Shown: positions 22,482 to 33,000 of the stretch, piece after piece
Numbering within the stretch: position 1 is the first letter of the stretch
Layout: every line of letters begins with the position of its first letter
Assembly (NCBI GenBank): GCA_001724265.1
Contig: MEDY01000012.1
Span: forward strand, 124,001 to 188,000
Length of the DNA: 64,000 bases
Reading direction: 5' to 3'
DNA from: Rhizaria sp. SCN 62-66
Taxonomy: Eukaryota > Rhizaria, unplaced
Program-made: the position numbers and the translations under genes
Notes under the pieces: model-generated
What the model saw: only the letters and a program-made list of their open reading frames with translations
Databases searched by the model: none
Told to the model about the DNA's origin: nothing

Positions 22482-23498
22482 TTACTCAAGCTTGCTCCCC
22501 GGGTTGATGCTGCTCGTGTTGCCGTCAACGGCCATGCATACACACGACTCAACCTGCGCAGTGCGGAACAGCTCGCCGCCGAGCGTCCGCACGCCCTTGT
22601 AGAACACTTCAGGGACCCGCGAGACGAGTGCGTTGGTCTAGCCGGCAACCGCGGACGTGAGGCAAGTGAGCAACTTATCGTCGGCCGCCTTGCGCAAAAC
22701 GCTGCACTTGGAGTAATCAACATCGTGCTGGTTGCAGCAAGCTGTGACAGAGGCTGGCAGAGCGTCGCGGATGAGGCCCTCGAGCCCGGGGCCGAAGTAC
22801 GAGGGGCCACAGCCGTTGGTGGTTGGACGCGAATTGGGGCGAGCAACAAGGGAGCTGCCAGTGGCGCAGTAGGACTTGTCGTATACGCGGGGGTTGTGCT
22901 TCGCCTTGTTGACCGCATCGGGGGCATCGGCCTGAGTCTCAGTCACGGACTCGGAATACGAGTTAATGAGCGCATCAAGCTCTGCCTCCAGCTCAGTGTC
23001 AGCCTCAGTGTCAGCTTCAATATCGACATTGGACCCGGCCTCGACCTCAACATCAGCCTCAGCGGCGTCAGCATCAACGTCAGTATCATCGTCTTCGATG
23101 TCGATGTCGATGCTAGCATATACCTCACTGAGCGAAGCAATGGCCGTGTCCAGCTCAAGTTCACTCTCGTGGGCAATAGCGAACGACTGCTGCGAGTCGA
23201 GCGAGTCGAGCGTCGTCGCACTTGAGAACGGGACAACAGCAACAGCACAAGCGCCTATTGAGGTGTCAAATGAAGCAAATACCAAAATGAAAACATGATG
23301 GATTCAGAGTGTCATCGCGAGTGAGATCGATTGGCAGCCACAAATGATGTTGAAAGACGCGACTTCAAGGTTTGCAAGATCGCGAGCAAGTCGACGAGTT
23401 TTCAAGTGGGTATTTAACCATGTTATACCCCGTGACAAAGGTTAATCACACCACGTACATAAAAAAGCTGCCGTGATAAGCAGCTTGCAAAAACTCAT
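22482..23498 (-). CDS. Secreted group-XII-like phospholipase A2, copy 3 (in-frame UAG)
   Basis: Exon 1 23498-23459 (40 nt, MSFCKLLITAAFL), donor GTACGT; exon 2 from 23254, acceptor TAG, phase 1. The signal peptide runs into CACAVAVVPFSS, then a shorter acidic region. The PLA2 domain has NGCG near 160 and CCNQHDVDYSKC near 184; CCNQHD is exactly the form in animal group XII enzymes. After CLTSAVAG the frame reads TAG (22638-22640, codon 219), then stays open for 51 codons (TNALVSRVPEVFYKGVR, SCVC) to TAA at 22482. Those codons align without gap to copies 1, 2 and 4, including the paired C-terminal cysteines. Either UAG is translated (270 residues) or this is a single-lesion pseudogene. Confidence 0.75.
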
Positions 23499-24843
23499 TA
23501 ATGACTACAATGAAGTTATAGTGCGTGGGAGTGGGCGGAAGATGTGCAAGGAGACGATTCAGGACAGATGAGTTTCATTTGGAGGAAAGGACTGGATAGT
23601 CTACAAATCAGGGGTCGTTAGTTTCATTTTTTGAAACAATCCACATCAAAAGACAAAATAACACGGCCATACATACTTGCATTTCCAGACAGCCAGACTG
23701 TGTTGCTGAAAACTCAGACAAAGATAGTGTTCCTTGAGATTTCTGACCGACGGCCCCCCACTTCACGTCATATCACTAAAGCCTGCACAGCAAATCGTCT
23801 GACACACAATCCCAAGTCAACAGTCGCGCAGGTGAAGATCAAATTAGAACTAAAGCAACATAAAAGCAGGACGAAATAGTGGTGAATGTATTCCAGTCAA
23901 TATTGAAGGAGAATTGAGCCGCAGGTAAACCCGAATAGATGATGAAGAGCACATACGTGCATTAACAGGGGACAATGGAACAAATCATAGGTGAATGACT
24001 CAAAACGAAGAGAAATGTGTCGAAGAGGTCGTAGACAAAGCAGCGTTTGATGATATCTGTCGAGTCATAGTGAGTAATAAGATACAGCGTGGACTCACTG
24101 GTGAGTGGGAACATGCTTCTGAGAGTGGAGTTAGAGCCGGTGAAGATTAAGAGTGAGCAAATCAGTTGCGAGTGATGGCGGTCATGTTGGTATGCGAGCG
24201 AGCTCAGAGCATACAACGGTGAGCAAAACCGCGGACATCCACAGGGAGGGACAATGGGTGACTGCAACAAGAACAATTTCTGGTCGTGATTGTCATTGCC
24301 ATAATGGCTGTCGTCATATCATCGAATTACGACTGCAATGCTTGCGAAAGCTTCTACGTGAAGTAAGTGTTTTTGCAAATTCACACTGCATCTGTTTGCT
24401 GAGACATCTCTGAGTATCCAGCCACAAACGAGGCATACCAGAAAGGACAACATAACACATGAATACGAATAGACATTAAAAACCCACAGCACAAAGAAGA
24501 ACACTCACGAACGAGCAGTGTCAGGATGACGATAGAGGGGAAGACGGCAACCTAGCAGGCACCAAGAGGCTTTGATGATAAGAACGTGGGTCACACATGC
24601 GCGGGTTATGATGGGTTTAAAACAAATGAGAATCAGAGAGTAACTAAACAACAACAAAAAAAAAGGGGCCGATTGAAACAATCTCACAAAGCCCTGAAAG
24701 CAATATACGAAAATCGTGTAGCCAACGTGGTCGCAGACGTATGGGAAGTGTTACACGGGGATAAACATTACGTGCGTGACATCTGCAGGACACATGGGCG
24801 ACTCCACGAGTGTTGCTCGCTAGGCTCTCAAACCGCTAAGCAC
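23499..24843. other. Spacer between PLA2 copies 3 and 4
   Basis: The longest spacer of the array, AT-rich. No PLA2 motif, RNA gene or mobile-element feature recognised. Confidence 0.55.
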
Positions 24844-26147
24844 TTACGCGAGTTTCACGGGGACCTTCACGTTCACCTTAGAAGCCTGAAGCGGAGACGA
24901 GGGGCTCGCGCACTGGCAGAAGTCGGTCTGCGCCTGGGTGTAGGCAGGGCCGCCGCCGACGCGTACCGCGGCGTAGAAGGTGCGGGGCACGGCCTGAAGG
25001 ATAATGGAGTCGACGGCGTTGGCGGCAGTGGTGAGGCAGTTGAGAAGACGGCTGTCCGCGGAGGCACGGTCGTAGCCGCACTTGGCGTAGTCGCGGTCAT
25101 GCGTGTTGCAGCACTCAGTGAACGACGCGGGGAGATTCTCAGTCATAGTCTTGGAGATGGAGGGCATCGAGTCGGCGCCGCAGCCGTTGACGGTCACGAC
25201 AGCGTCTGAAAAATAAGGCAAGAGCGAGCAACAGGTAATACGCAGGGAAAATACAGATGTGAGTGAGTATCGAGTGAAAAATATCAATCACGTCGAGCAT
25301 GCGTTCCACCCAAGTGCATAGACATTGTGAGTAAGTTTGTCTCAAATTCACAGCGTGCTGAACGTACTGGGACGCTTCTCAAGAATATAGCCAGTAGGGC
25401 AGAACGTCCGAGCGACGTCATTGAACTTGGCAGTCGGGATATTGGCAACCTGCGGGACATCGGCAGCCTGCGGGGCATTGGTAACCTGCCGGACATGCGG
25501 GGCATTGGCAACCTTCGGGGCCTTGGCAGCCTTCGGGGCGTTGGCAACCTTCGTGGCATTGGCAGCCTTCGGGGCATTGGCAGCCTTCGGTCCCTTGGTC
25601 GTCTTCGGGGCATTGGCAGCCTTCGGGCCCTTGGTCGTCTTCGCCGTAGAATCCTTCACCGGGTCACCCTCGTCCTCGAACTCGGCCTCGAGCTCCTCCT
25701 CAGCGTCAGCCTCGGCATCAACGTCAAGCTCAGTGTCAGCCTCGGCATCAACGTCAAGCTCAGCATCAAGCTCAGCATCAAGCTCAGCGTCTAGCTCGGC
25801 CTCGGCATCGAGGTCGACGAAGCTCTCGGCCGCAGCGTAGGCATCGGAGTCCTGGTAGCTGAGGACCTCGGCGGACACGTCAGAGGAGTAGGCGACCGCG
25901 GAGATGGCGAAGAGAGCGCAGGCAAACGCTGTATACAGGGGAAGCACAGAAGAGATAACATGTGTTGAAATATGAGTTTGTGAGTGAAGAGCGCATGCGC
26001 AAGCGGTGGCCAGCAGATGGGGCAGACGTTTTGCGACAGGAAAGATTTAAACTAGCGATCGGATTGCACGGGATAGAAGTCACGAATGAAGAAGTAAGTG
26101 TCCGTACCTGCGAACACCATGACGACGAACGACTTTGACATCCTCAT
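24844..26147 (-). CDS. Secreted group-XII-like phospholipase A2, copy 4
   Basis: Three exons: 26147-26108 (40 nt), 25928-25368, 25205-24844; donors GTACGG and GTACGT, acceptors CAG, both phase 1; 320 residues, stop TAA. Signal peptide MRMSKSFVVMVFA joined to AFACALFAISAVA. An acidic Asp/Glu/Ala-Leu region is followed by a Lys-Ala-Asn-Pro repeat linker that the other copies lack. The PLA2 domain has VNGCG near 206, CCNTHDRDYAKC near 230, FYAAVRVGGG and FCQC. The second intron falls just before NGCG and is absent from copies 1-3, so it was gained or lost within the array. No lesion. Proposed catalytic residues are present except the Cys of HDxC, which is Asp here. Confidence 0.88.
25424..25660. 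repeat. Imperfect GC-rich minisatellite in PLA2 copy 4
   Basis: Repeated units built on GGCATTGG and CCTTCGGGG on +, read on - as Lys-Ala-Ala-Asn-Ala-Pro variants linking the acidic region to the PLA2 domain. The repeat keeps the reading frame. Confidence 0.75.
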
Positions 26148-26878
26148 CTTACACACTGCGGTGGTTCATGGTCCATGAGGCAAGCACAGAGAGAGGCGAA
26201 CCGGGAGGATGGGATCGGGGAGGGTCAAAATGCAAAAATCAAGGCACGGGTAGGACGGACAGGATAAGAGAATGCAAGCGGTATTAATGGAGACTAATAA
26301 AACGTGTCAGGCCACACACGTCCTTGTTGCAAGGATCCATGCAGTACCAGCGCGAGGGATGACGCAACTAAAAGGAGTAGGAGTGACCGTCGTTGACCGG
26401 GGCCTCGTGGCGCCACTAGGGGGAATGCCATGGGATCCAGAAACACGCTCAAGAAGTTTTGTTGGTAGAAATCGACGGCAAACAGCAAGAATTCACTGGA
26501 AAAATCGCCAACACGCTGCATGACGGGCTCTATGTACCATATCCAGGACTCATTAGAAAGTCGGCCCTGGGCTGGCTCAACCACCCATGGTAAGGGGCTG
26601 CTCACGGTCACTGGCCTGGTGAGCCCGAAAATTGACCAAATTACGGACATAATTCAGACAAGAAGCTCCAAGCAAAGAAAAATTGACACAACATTGAGTT
26701 AAAACAAATATGATTTGTATTTTTGTTCGACTGACTAACATTCACGCGCTGTTATTGAACTCTTTGGCCCGACTGAGCCACACATAGGCCACGAACATTA
26801 CATGTTACATGTACCGTACGTACGTACAAATGTATATTTCTGCTGTGAACTCGCCGGATGCGCTCACATCAGGTGAGT
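26148..26878. other. Spacer, 5' of PLA2 copy 4 and 3' of B55
   Basis: Part of it (about 26270-26650) is less AT-rich than other spacers and holds overlapping open frames on both strands (83 and 118 codons). I recognise no domain, so it is left unannotated. The promoter of PLA2 copy 4 should lie near 26150-26250. Confidence 0.45.
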
Positions 26879-29179
26879 TCACAACATGTCGTTTTTGTCG
26901 TTAGTGAGCTGCGCCTGGTAGATGTAGAGCTTGTTGAGCCCCGCGACGGCGATGCAATCCAGCCGCGGGTGCCACGACAGGTGCAGCGACTTCTTCGCGA
27001 AGTCGATGCTGCTGATGTCGGGCGACTCCGACCGCCGGTCGCGCGCCGCGACGCCCTTGCGCAGCGTGCCGCCGGGCACGGCGGGCTTGGCTGGCTTGGC
27101 CTTGCGCCGCACCTGTTGCTGTTGCATCGCCTCGACGTTGACCGTGTTGCCGGTGACGAAGTTGTGGACAACGAAGCCGTTGCAGTAGGTGCCCGACGCG
27201 GCCTGCAGCCCGTCACACGAGGCCGCGATGGAGAACTTGTCGAAGATACAGTCGTTCTCGTACAGGTCGCAGAGCAGCGTGCGGAAGTGCTCGTGCACCG
27301 GCACGGACGACACTGGCCGCGCCTCCATGCGCAGGTCCCAAAGCCGCATGTGTGTGTAGTCGCGCGAGAACACGTGGCGGCCGTCGGGGGAGAACTTGGC
27401 GTCGGCAACCGAGGACGTGATCTCACTGAAGAAGGTCTTCTGTGCGGGGTCGTCGTCGATCTCGAAGGTGCGCGCATGGTGATCACACAGCGCGGCGTCG
27501 CGCAGGTCGATAAGCCGCACCGCGCCGCGCGACGACGCGTAGAGCATCAGGTTGCACGCCGTGGGATGGAAGTCAACAGCTGTGATGACCTCTGTGATCT
27601 CCTCCATCGACGACGGCTTGATGTCGACGATGTTGTAGCACTCGAGCGACGAGTCGAGGTTCCACAGGTGCACGCGCACGTCGTCTGCAGACACAAACGT
27701 CTCGCCGTCGCTGCTCGCGGCGATCGAGTTGATGTAGTACGCGTGCGCGTTGGTAAACACGCGCTTGCGCGTCGCCGCCGTGACCGTTCGCGCCACCTCG
27801 CTCTGCGGCAGCACCAGCTCGCCGACGGTGCCGGGCGCCTTGAGCACGGTGTTGGCGACGCTGCCGCCGTAGACGCGCGAGTAGGCCGCCGAGGCGCGGG
27901 TCAGCTGACGCACCGGCTGGTCGCGCAGCTTCCACAGCTTGATCGTCTTGTCGTTGGTCGCCAGGATGAGCTGCGAGCCAGAACGCGAGGGTAGCCAGCG
28001 CAGCATGTTGATCTTCTCCTCGATTTCAGACGACTTGAGCGCGTCGAACTCGGGCTCGTGAGACTGGAACTCGCTGTAAAAGCGGAACTCGAGTCCCGTG
28101 GGCGGCAGCGACTGTGCCAGCCCCGACGCCAGCAGCGCCTGCGGGGCCAGCGCGGGGCCGCCGGACGCGGCCGCTGCGGCGGCGGCCGCGGCGGCGGCTG
28201 CGGCGCCGGGCGCGCCCGAGGCCGCGGCGTTGGCGCCGGCGCTGGGCGGCGGCGCGGAGGAGTAGTACTGGCTCATGCCGCGCATCACGCGCTGCGCCGA
28301 GTACGTCATCGACGTCGTCGTCGTCAGCCCGCTGCCTGGGGGCGCGCCGATGAGGCGGACTGCGCCCACGCGCGTCGACACGCCTGCGTTGTTCGCGCCG
28401 CCGCCGCCGCCGCCGCCGCCGTTGCCGCCGCAGCCGCCGGAGCCGCCGCCGGAGCTAGAGCTCGACTCGGGACCGTATCCGCCGCTGCCGCCCTTGCCGG
28501 CGCTGGGGGCGGAACCGGGCCCCACGTAGCCGGTGCCCGCAAAGCCGTGGAGGCGGATGTCGGTCAGAGCGGCCGCCTCGAGCGCGGCCAAGCTGTAGCT
28601 GTGGCTGCCGCCCGCGGCGCTGTCATGCTCGCCGTAGCCGCTGTCGTAGTAGCGGCCCGTGCGCGGGTCGACGTCGCCCGCCGCGCCCTCGGGGCCGAGC
28701 CCGGCCGAGGCCGGCTGCGGCGGCTCGGCAGCGCGGTGCGAGAGCGCCAGCGCGGCCACTGCGCGGGCGCCCTGGGCGAGCGCTGCCGTGGACGAGCCCA
28801 GCGCGTCGGCCGCCTCGAAAATGCAGATGCGGCCTGCGTTGTCGCCCACGGCGAGGAAGTTGCCGCTGCAGTCGAAGGCGACCGAGGTGACGAGGTCGTC
28901 CGAAGAGGAGTTATCGTCACCGAAGGCTTGTGTGTGGCGCCACTGGCGCGCGGGCGCGGGCGGCGCGTACGCCGACGAGCCCGGCTCGCCCAGCGCAGAG
29001 GAGGAGGTGAGCATAGTGCTGTTAATGCCTGCAGAGGTGGGTGTCGCAGTGGGGCGCTTCATCATCTGGATGGGCACGGCGGAGGAGGACAGCGACGCAG
29101 TGGGGGAACCGAGGCCGCCGACGCCGACGCCGCTGCCGCCGCCGCCGCCGGGAGCTGAGGACCCAGCGACGGAGTACAT
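26879..29179 (-). CDS. PPP2R2: PP2A B55-type regulatory subunit (WD40)
   Basis: Regulatory B subunit that directs protein phosphatase 2A to its substrates. Single exon, 766 residues, stop TGA. The B55 signature is near complete: FQSHEPEFD, EIEEKINMLRWLP, TNDKTIKLWK, FTNAHAYYINSI, SADDVRVHLWNL, NIVDIKPSSMEEITEVIT, FFSEITSSV, SRDYTHMRLWDL and LYENDCIFDKF. Canonical B55 is about 450 residues. The excess is an N-terminal Gly/Ser tail of about 80 residues and an insertion of about 220 Gly/Ala/Ser-rich residues between the first blade (VTSVAFDCSGNFLAVGD) and the SHEPEFD strand, plus a short loop near the C-terminus. Insertions fall in loops, so the propeller should be intact. Confidence 0.96.
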   Translation of the reverse strand: MYSVAGSSAPGGGGGSGVGVGGLGSPTASLSSSAVPIQMMKRPTATPTSAGINSTMLTSSSALGEPGSSAYAPPAPARQWRHTQAFGDDNSSSDDLVTSVAFDCSGNFLAVGDNAGRICIFEAADALGSSTAALAQGARAVAALALSHRAAEPPQPASAGLGPEGAAGDVDPRTGRYYDSGYGEHDSAAGGSHSYSLAALEAAALTDIRLHGFAGTGYVGPGSAPSAGKGGSGGYGPESSSSSGGGSGGCGGNGGGGGGGGANNAGVSTRVGAVRLIGAPPGSGLTTTTSMTYSAQRVMRGMSQYYSSAPPPSAGANAAASGAPGAAAAAAAAAAAAASGGPALAPQALLASGLAQSLPPTGLEFRFYSEFQSHEPEFDALKSSEIEEKINMLRWLPSRSGSQLILATNDKTIKLWKLRDQPVRQLTRASAAYSRVYGGSVANTVLKAPGTVGELVLPQSEVARTVTAATRKRVFTNAHAYYINSIAASSDGETFVSADDVRVHLWNLDSSLECYNIVDIKPSSMEEITEVITAVDFHPTACNLMLYASSRGAVRLIDLRDAALCDHHARTFEIDDDPAQKTFFSEITSSVADAKFSPDGRHVFSRDYTHMRLWDLRMEARPVSSVPVHEHFRTLLCDLYENDCIFDKFSIAASCDGLQAASGTYCNGFVVHNFVTGNTVNVEAMQQQQVRRKAKPAKPAVPGGTLRKGVAARDRRSESPDISSIDFAKKSLHLSWHPRLDCIAVAGLNKLYIYQAQLTNDKNDML

Positions 29180-30051
29180 GGGAAGCTCAAGGGTGGAAAA
29201 CGCCCCAGGGTGGGAACGAACGAGTGGGAAAAGAGGAACTGTTAACGCGAAGAGACGGGAGAAGCTTGCGCTTTGCTAACGACGAGTGGGGGACTGTACT
29301 GCCGCAAAGTGAGGGAGTAGGGGGAAAAGCGATTGGAGAGGGAAAGCAAGGCAGGATTGAAATTAAGCGAAGATATAGATACGTCAAGGGGAGATACATT
29401 ATGCACGCATAGTCAATGCGCTATTGGCGATTGAGGCAGGGTGACTAACGTCGACGTCGTCCCTCGTTGAGGAGCTTTGTAGTGCTTTGTAGCCAAGGCA
29501 CTTATCCCCTTTCAGAAGTCGACGAAAGCGTTGCCACAAGCGTATTTAGTCGTGCATCCAGATAGAACATGTAATATTTGAATCATAGTCCCACTCTTGA
29601 GTCACATGGAAGGACAGAAATAACACTAGCATTTGTTTTCTGAGGGGGTGGTATCTCGCGGCGGCGGTTCACCGCTCACTCTGGCGCGGTTCCCAAAAAT
29701 TTCGCGAGCCTCGTCGATCGACCGATCAACAAACCCACACGTTTTGAGGCATATCTGTGTTCGGTTCGTTCCCATCGTCATTTCCTACTGGCTTTTGATG
29801 TAGAAACTTTCCAACTCTTAAATCATTAACTCATTTTTTCTTTTTCGCTTATAGTCTCGCATTGTCCTTAGCCGAGTCCTCTATTCTCCTTTTCCCACAC
29901 TGCAGCAAATCTTGCTCAGCAAGCTCGCTCGCTGCACAGCTCCCCCACCTCTTTCGGTGAGAACCAGCGTTTATCACTGCGGGTGGTGCAGCATTTTAAC
30001 CAGTTTCTGTTGTCTACGCAGCGAGTTGACAACATCCCTCTCTGAGCAACA
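29180..30051. other. Divergent-promoter spacer
   Basis: AT-rich, between B55 (-) and the membrane-protein gene (+). A pyrimidine run ending in an acceptor-like TTATAG near 29852 could mark a 5' UTR intron of the + gene; there is no matching donor I would trust. Confidence 0.5.
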
Positions 30052-33000
30052 ATGCTGACGCGCTTTGTCAATCGGCTCTTCGGAGTCGTGCTTGCCATGC
30101 TCTGCATCTTAACCATCACAGACACGGCACATGGCAGTCCTTCTTTGGCGGACGAGGTCCCGGATATCTCCAATTTTTTGAACATCTACCTCATCCCACC
30201 CACTTCCCCGCATCAGTTCACCGTCGCGACCAACTCTCCCGTCGTCTATAACGTCTCCTTACACGACTCCTACGTGCCCCTGCTCGTTAATGGGACCGCA
30301 GATGCAGCCTGCCTCAAGCCCGTCGTCAACAAGCTCTCCAACGCCCGTGAGCTTGCGCTGCCCGACTCCGCGACGACTGCGACGCTGCTGGTGACCGTGA
30401 GCGAGGCCTTCCCCTGGATGACTGCAAACATCAAGCGTGTCGAGGTCGCCATCAAGGCGGCCGGCTTCGTTCCCTCGGCGGAGCTGATGGACGCTCGCGT
30501 GGGGCGCGTGGCCGTGAACTCGCTGCTGCCGACCGCACACTCGCTCGTTGACTCCACCGAAGGGCTTCTAGTGACTGTGCTTTATGGCAGCAACCTCGCC
30601 TCTGACTCTATCACTCACTCTATGAATTACCACGCGAACGATGATGACGACGACAGCTTGCTCGTCTTTGCCGCGACGACTCTGCACGCCCGCATCTACT
30701 CCCCATTTGGCTTGCCCCTTGCTAAGGACTTGGTCCTGTCGCTCTTCATACCCAAGCTCGCCTCGGCCGCGCCGGCCTCCGCGATGCCGGCGCCGCTGTC
30801 GGGCTTCGCGGTGACCTTCTCGCCCTCGCCCGTACTCGCGGACGACTTTAACGTCATCGACGCCTACAACGCGGGCGACACCGACATCAGCAAGGACGAC
30901 ACGGGCAGCGCGGCGCAGAAGCTGCTCAAGTTCCTCGTCACCAACGGCGTGGCTGCAGCGAGCTTCGAGCCTGCGCTGACCATCACGACGAGCCTCACGA
31001 CGAGTCCAGTGCTTTCTGCGATTGCCAATGACGCGAGCGCCGCTGATCTCGTTCCCTCGCCGATGAACGACGCGTCGAGCATGATCAACACGATGCCAGT
31101 CGCGCGAACTAGCCGCGTCGGCACGAAGGAGCGGTTCCAGCTGCAGGTCAAGCAACAGAACCAGCAGCTTACCACTGCCGACACTGATTCTGACCTGAGC
31201 AGTAGTAATGAATCGGTCGAGGTGCATATTGACGTGCGTGTGCCTTATTACATGAATGAGCCCATCGTCACATTCACACACACGGATAACTTAAACAACG
31301 ATAATGGTGTGAATCTCGTCACTCGTTCTACGATTGCTGGCAGCGAGAGTCGGGGCGATCGCCACTACACCGCCACCGTGACCGTGAGCCGCGGACCAAC
31401 CGTGGGCACCCCTGTCGCGGACTTGCCCGGCGTCCTGACGCTCGACATCTGCGGCAACGGCTTCGTCACCGCGCCTGGCTACACCTACAGCAACACGGAC
31501 GAGTCCGACTCTGATTCGCGCGAGATCGTCTTCGCGCCCGTGACGCTCACGCTCACGCCCATGACGCCGTCCCCCGCATCCGCGTACCGGCCTGCCACGG
31601 TGACCTACGTCAAGGCGTGCGACCGGCAGGCCGCCATGTCCCCTGCGCTCGTCGCCGCCGTCGTCGTCGCTATCATCGTGCTGGTCCTGGCCGTCGCCGC
31701 GGCCGTGTGGCACTTCTTCCGCGTCATTCACCGCGGCCGCACCTTCCCGGGCGCCGAGGGAGACCTGGAGGCCGAGGCCGAGTGGGACCGCGCCCGGCTC
31801 CGCGCGCAGCACCGCCGCGGGCTGGCGCACGGCGACGACGACGCGCTCGCCACGCGGTCCGCGCTCGCGCTCAACGACAGCGCTGCCAGCAGCGACCGCG
31901 CGAGCCAGAGCTACGCGCAGCGCATGCCGTTTCTCTCGCTTATCTGCCCCTGTCTGGGCGGGATCTTTGCCACCGTCAACAGCGCCGGTGCCGGTGAGAA
32001 GAAGAGGAAGAACAGGCGCGTCGCCGGCGTTGCGAGCTGCGGCAGCGGCGAGGGCGGCGTCACCGGCTACCTGAACAGCGACGACGACGAGGATGACGAG
32101 TACGACTACCACGAGAACGTGGTCATTGGCAACGACGACGACGACGAGGACATTGAAGAGGGGCTCGGCAATAGCTCCAGCTTCAGCAAGGGCTTTGCTG
32201 ACGGCACGCGTCTTACTGTGTTGCAGCACTCCACCAGTAGCAACAACAGCAACGACAACAGTGCCTCTGTTACCGTTGCTACTCCAAGCAGCGCCATTCC
32301 CATCAACATCCAGAGTAACAACAATCACGGTGATGAGAATAGTGCGTCTTCGAAGCCCCGCTCGACGTCTAAGGGCCGCTCCCTCTCTAAGGGCCGTTCC
32401 GCATCCAAGGGCCTGTTCATGCCCCCCGAGCCCGGGTCTGGGGTGACTGTGAGCACAAACCCGACGCGCACGGCGCGGTCGCCGATCGCGCAGATCGAGA
32501 ACATCGACGACCTCATTGCCGACGCCAAGGCCAAAGCCGCTGCGGAGGAGGCCGCGGCGAAGGCCAACGCATTCACAGCGAGCGACACCACTGCTGCGGC
32601 TGCGGCTGAGACCGTGGGTGCGGGCGCGACTTTGGGCGACGGTGCGAGCGCGAGCGCGAGCGCTGGTGCGGGTGAGGTAATCAGTGTTCGTGGTGGCGGC
32701 GCGCAACGCGCTCGCGGCTCCACAGTCGACGTGAACAATGGCGCTGCTGTGAGCAACACGGCCTCAGCTCACAACGGCGACATGCGTGTTCCCCTGGAGT
32801 CAGCGACTCTCGCCAGCAGTAGCAGCAGCATCAGTACTAGCAAGACCGCGACTGCGGGTGCGGGTGAGACTACCGACGGCGGCGATGACCCGCGCTCGGT
32901 CGTCGTCATCCGCGGCGGCCGCAAGAGCCGCTCCACCATCTCCGCCGCGCCGTCCTCTGGCGCGGCGACCGCGGGCGGTCACAGCGCGGGCAATGGTGCG

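Noticed and set aside
26272-26650. Overlapping open frames, considered as a retroelement remnant
   Set aside because: No reverse transcriptase, integrase, terminal repeat or target duplication could be identified.
31291-32706. 471-codon open frame on - inside the membrane-protein gene
   Set aside because: Overlaps a complete + strand gene with signal peptide and membrane helix; Arg/Val/Gly-rich composition is typical of a shadow frame.
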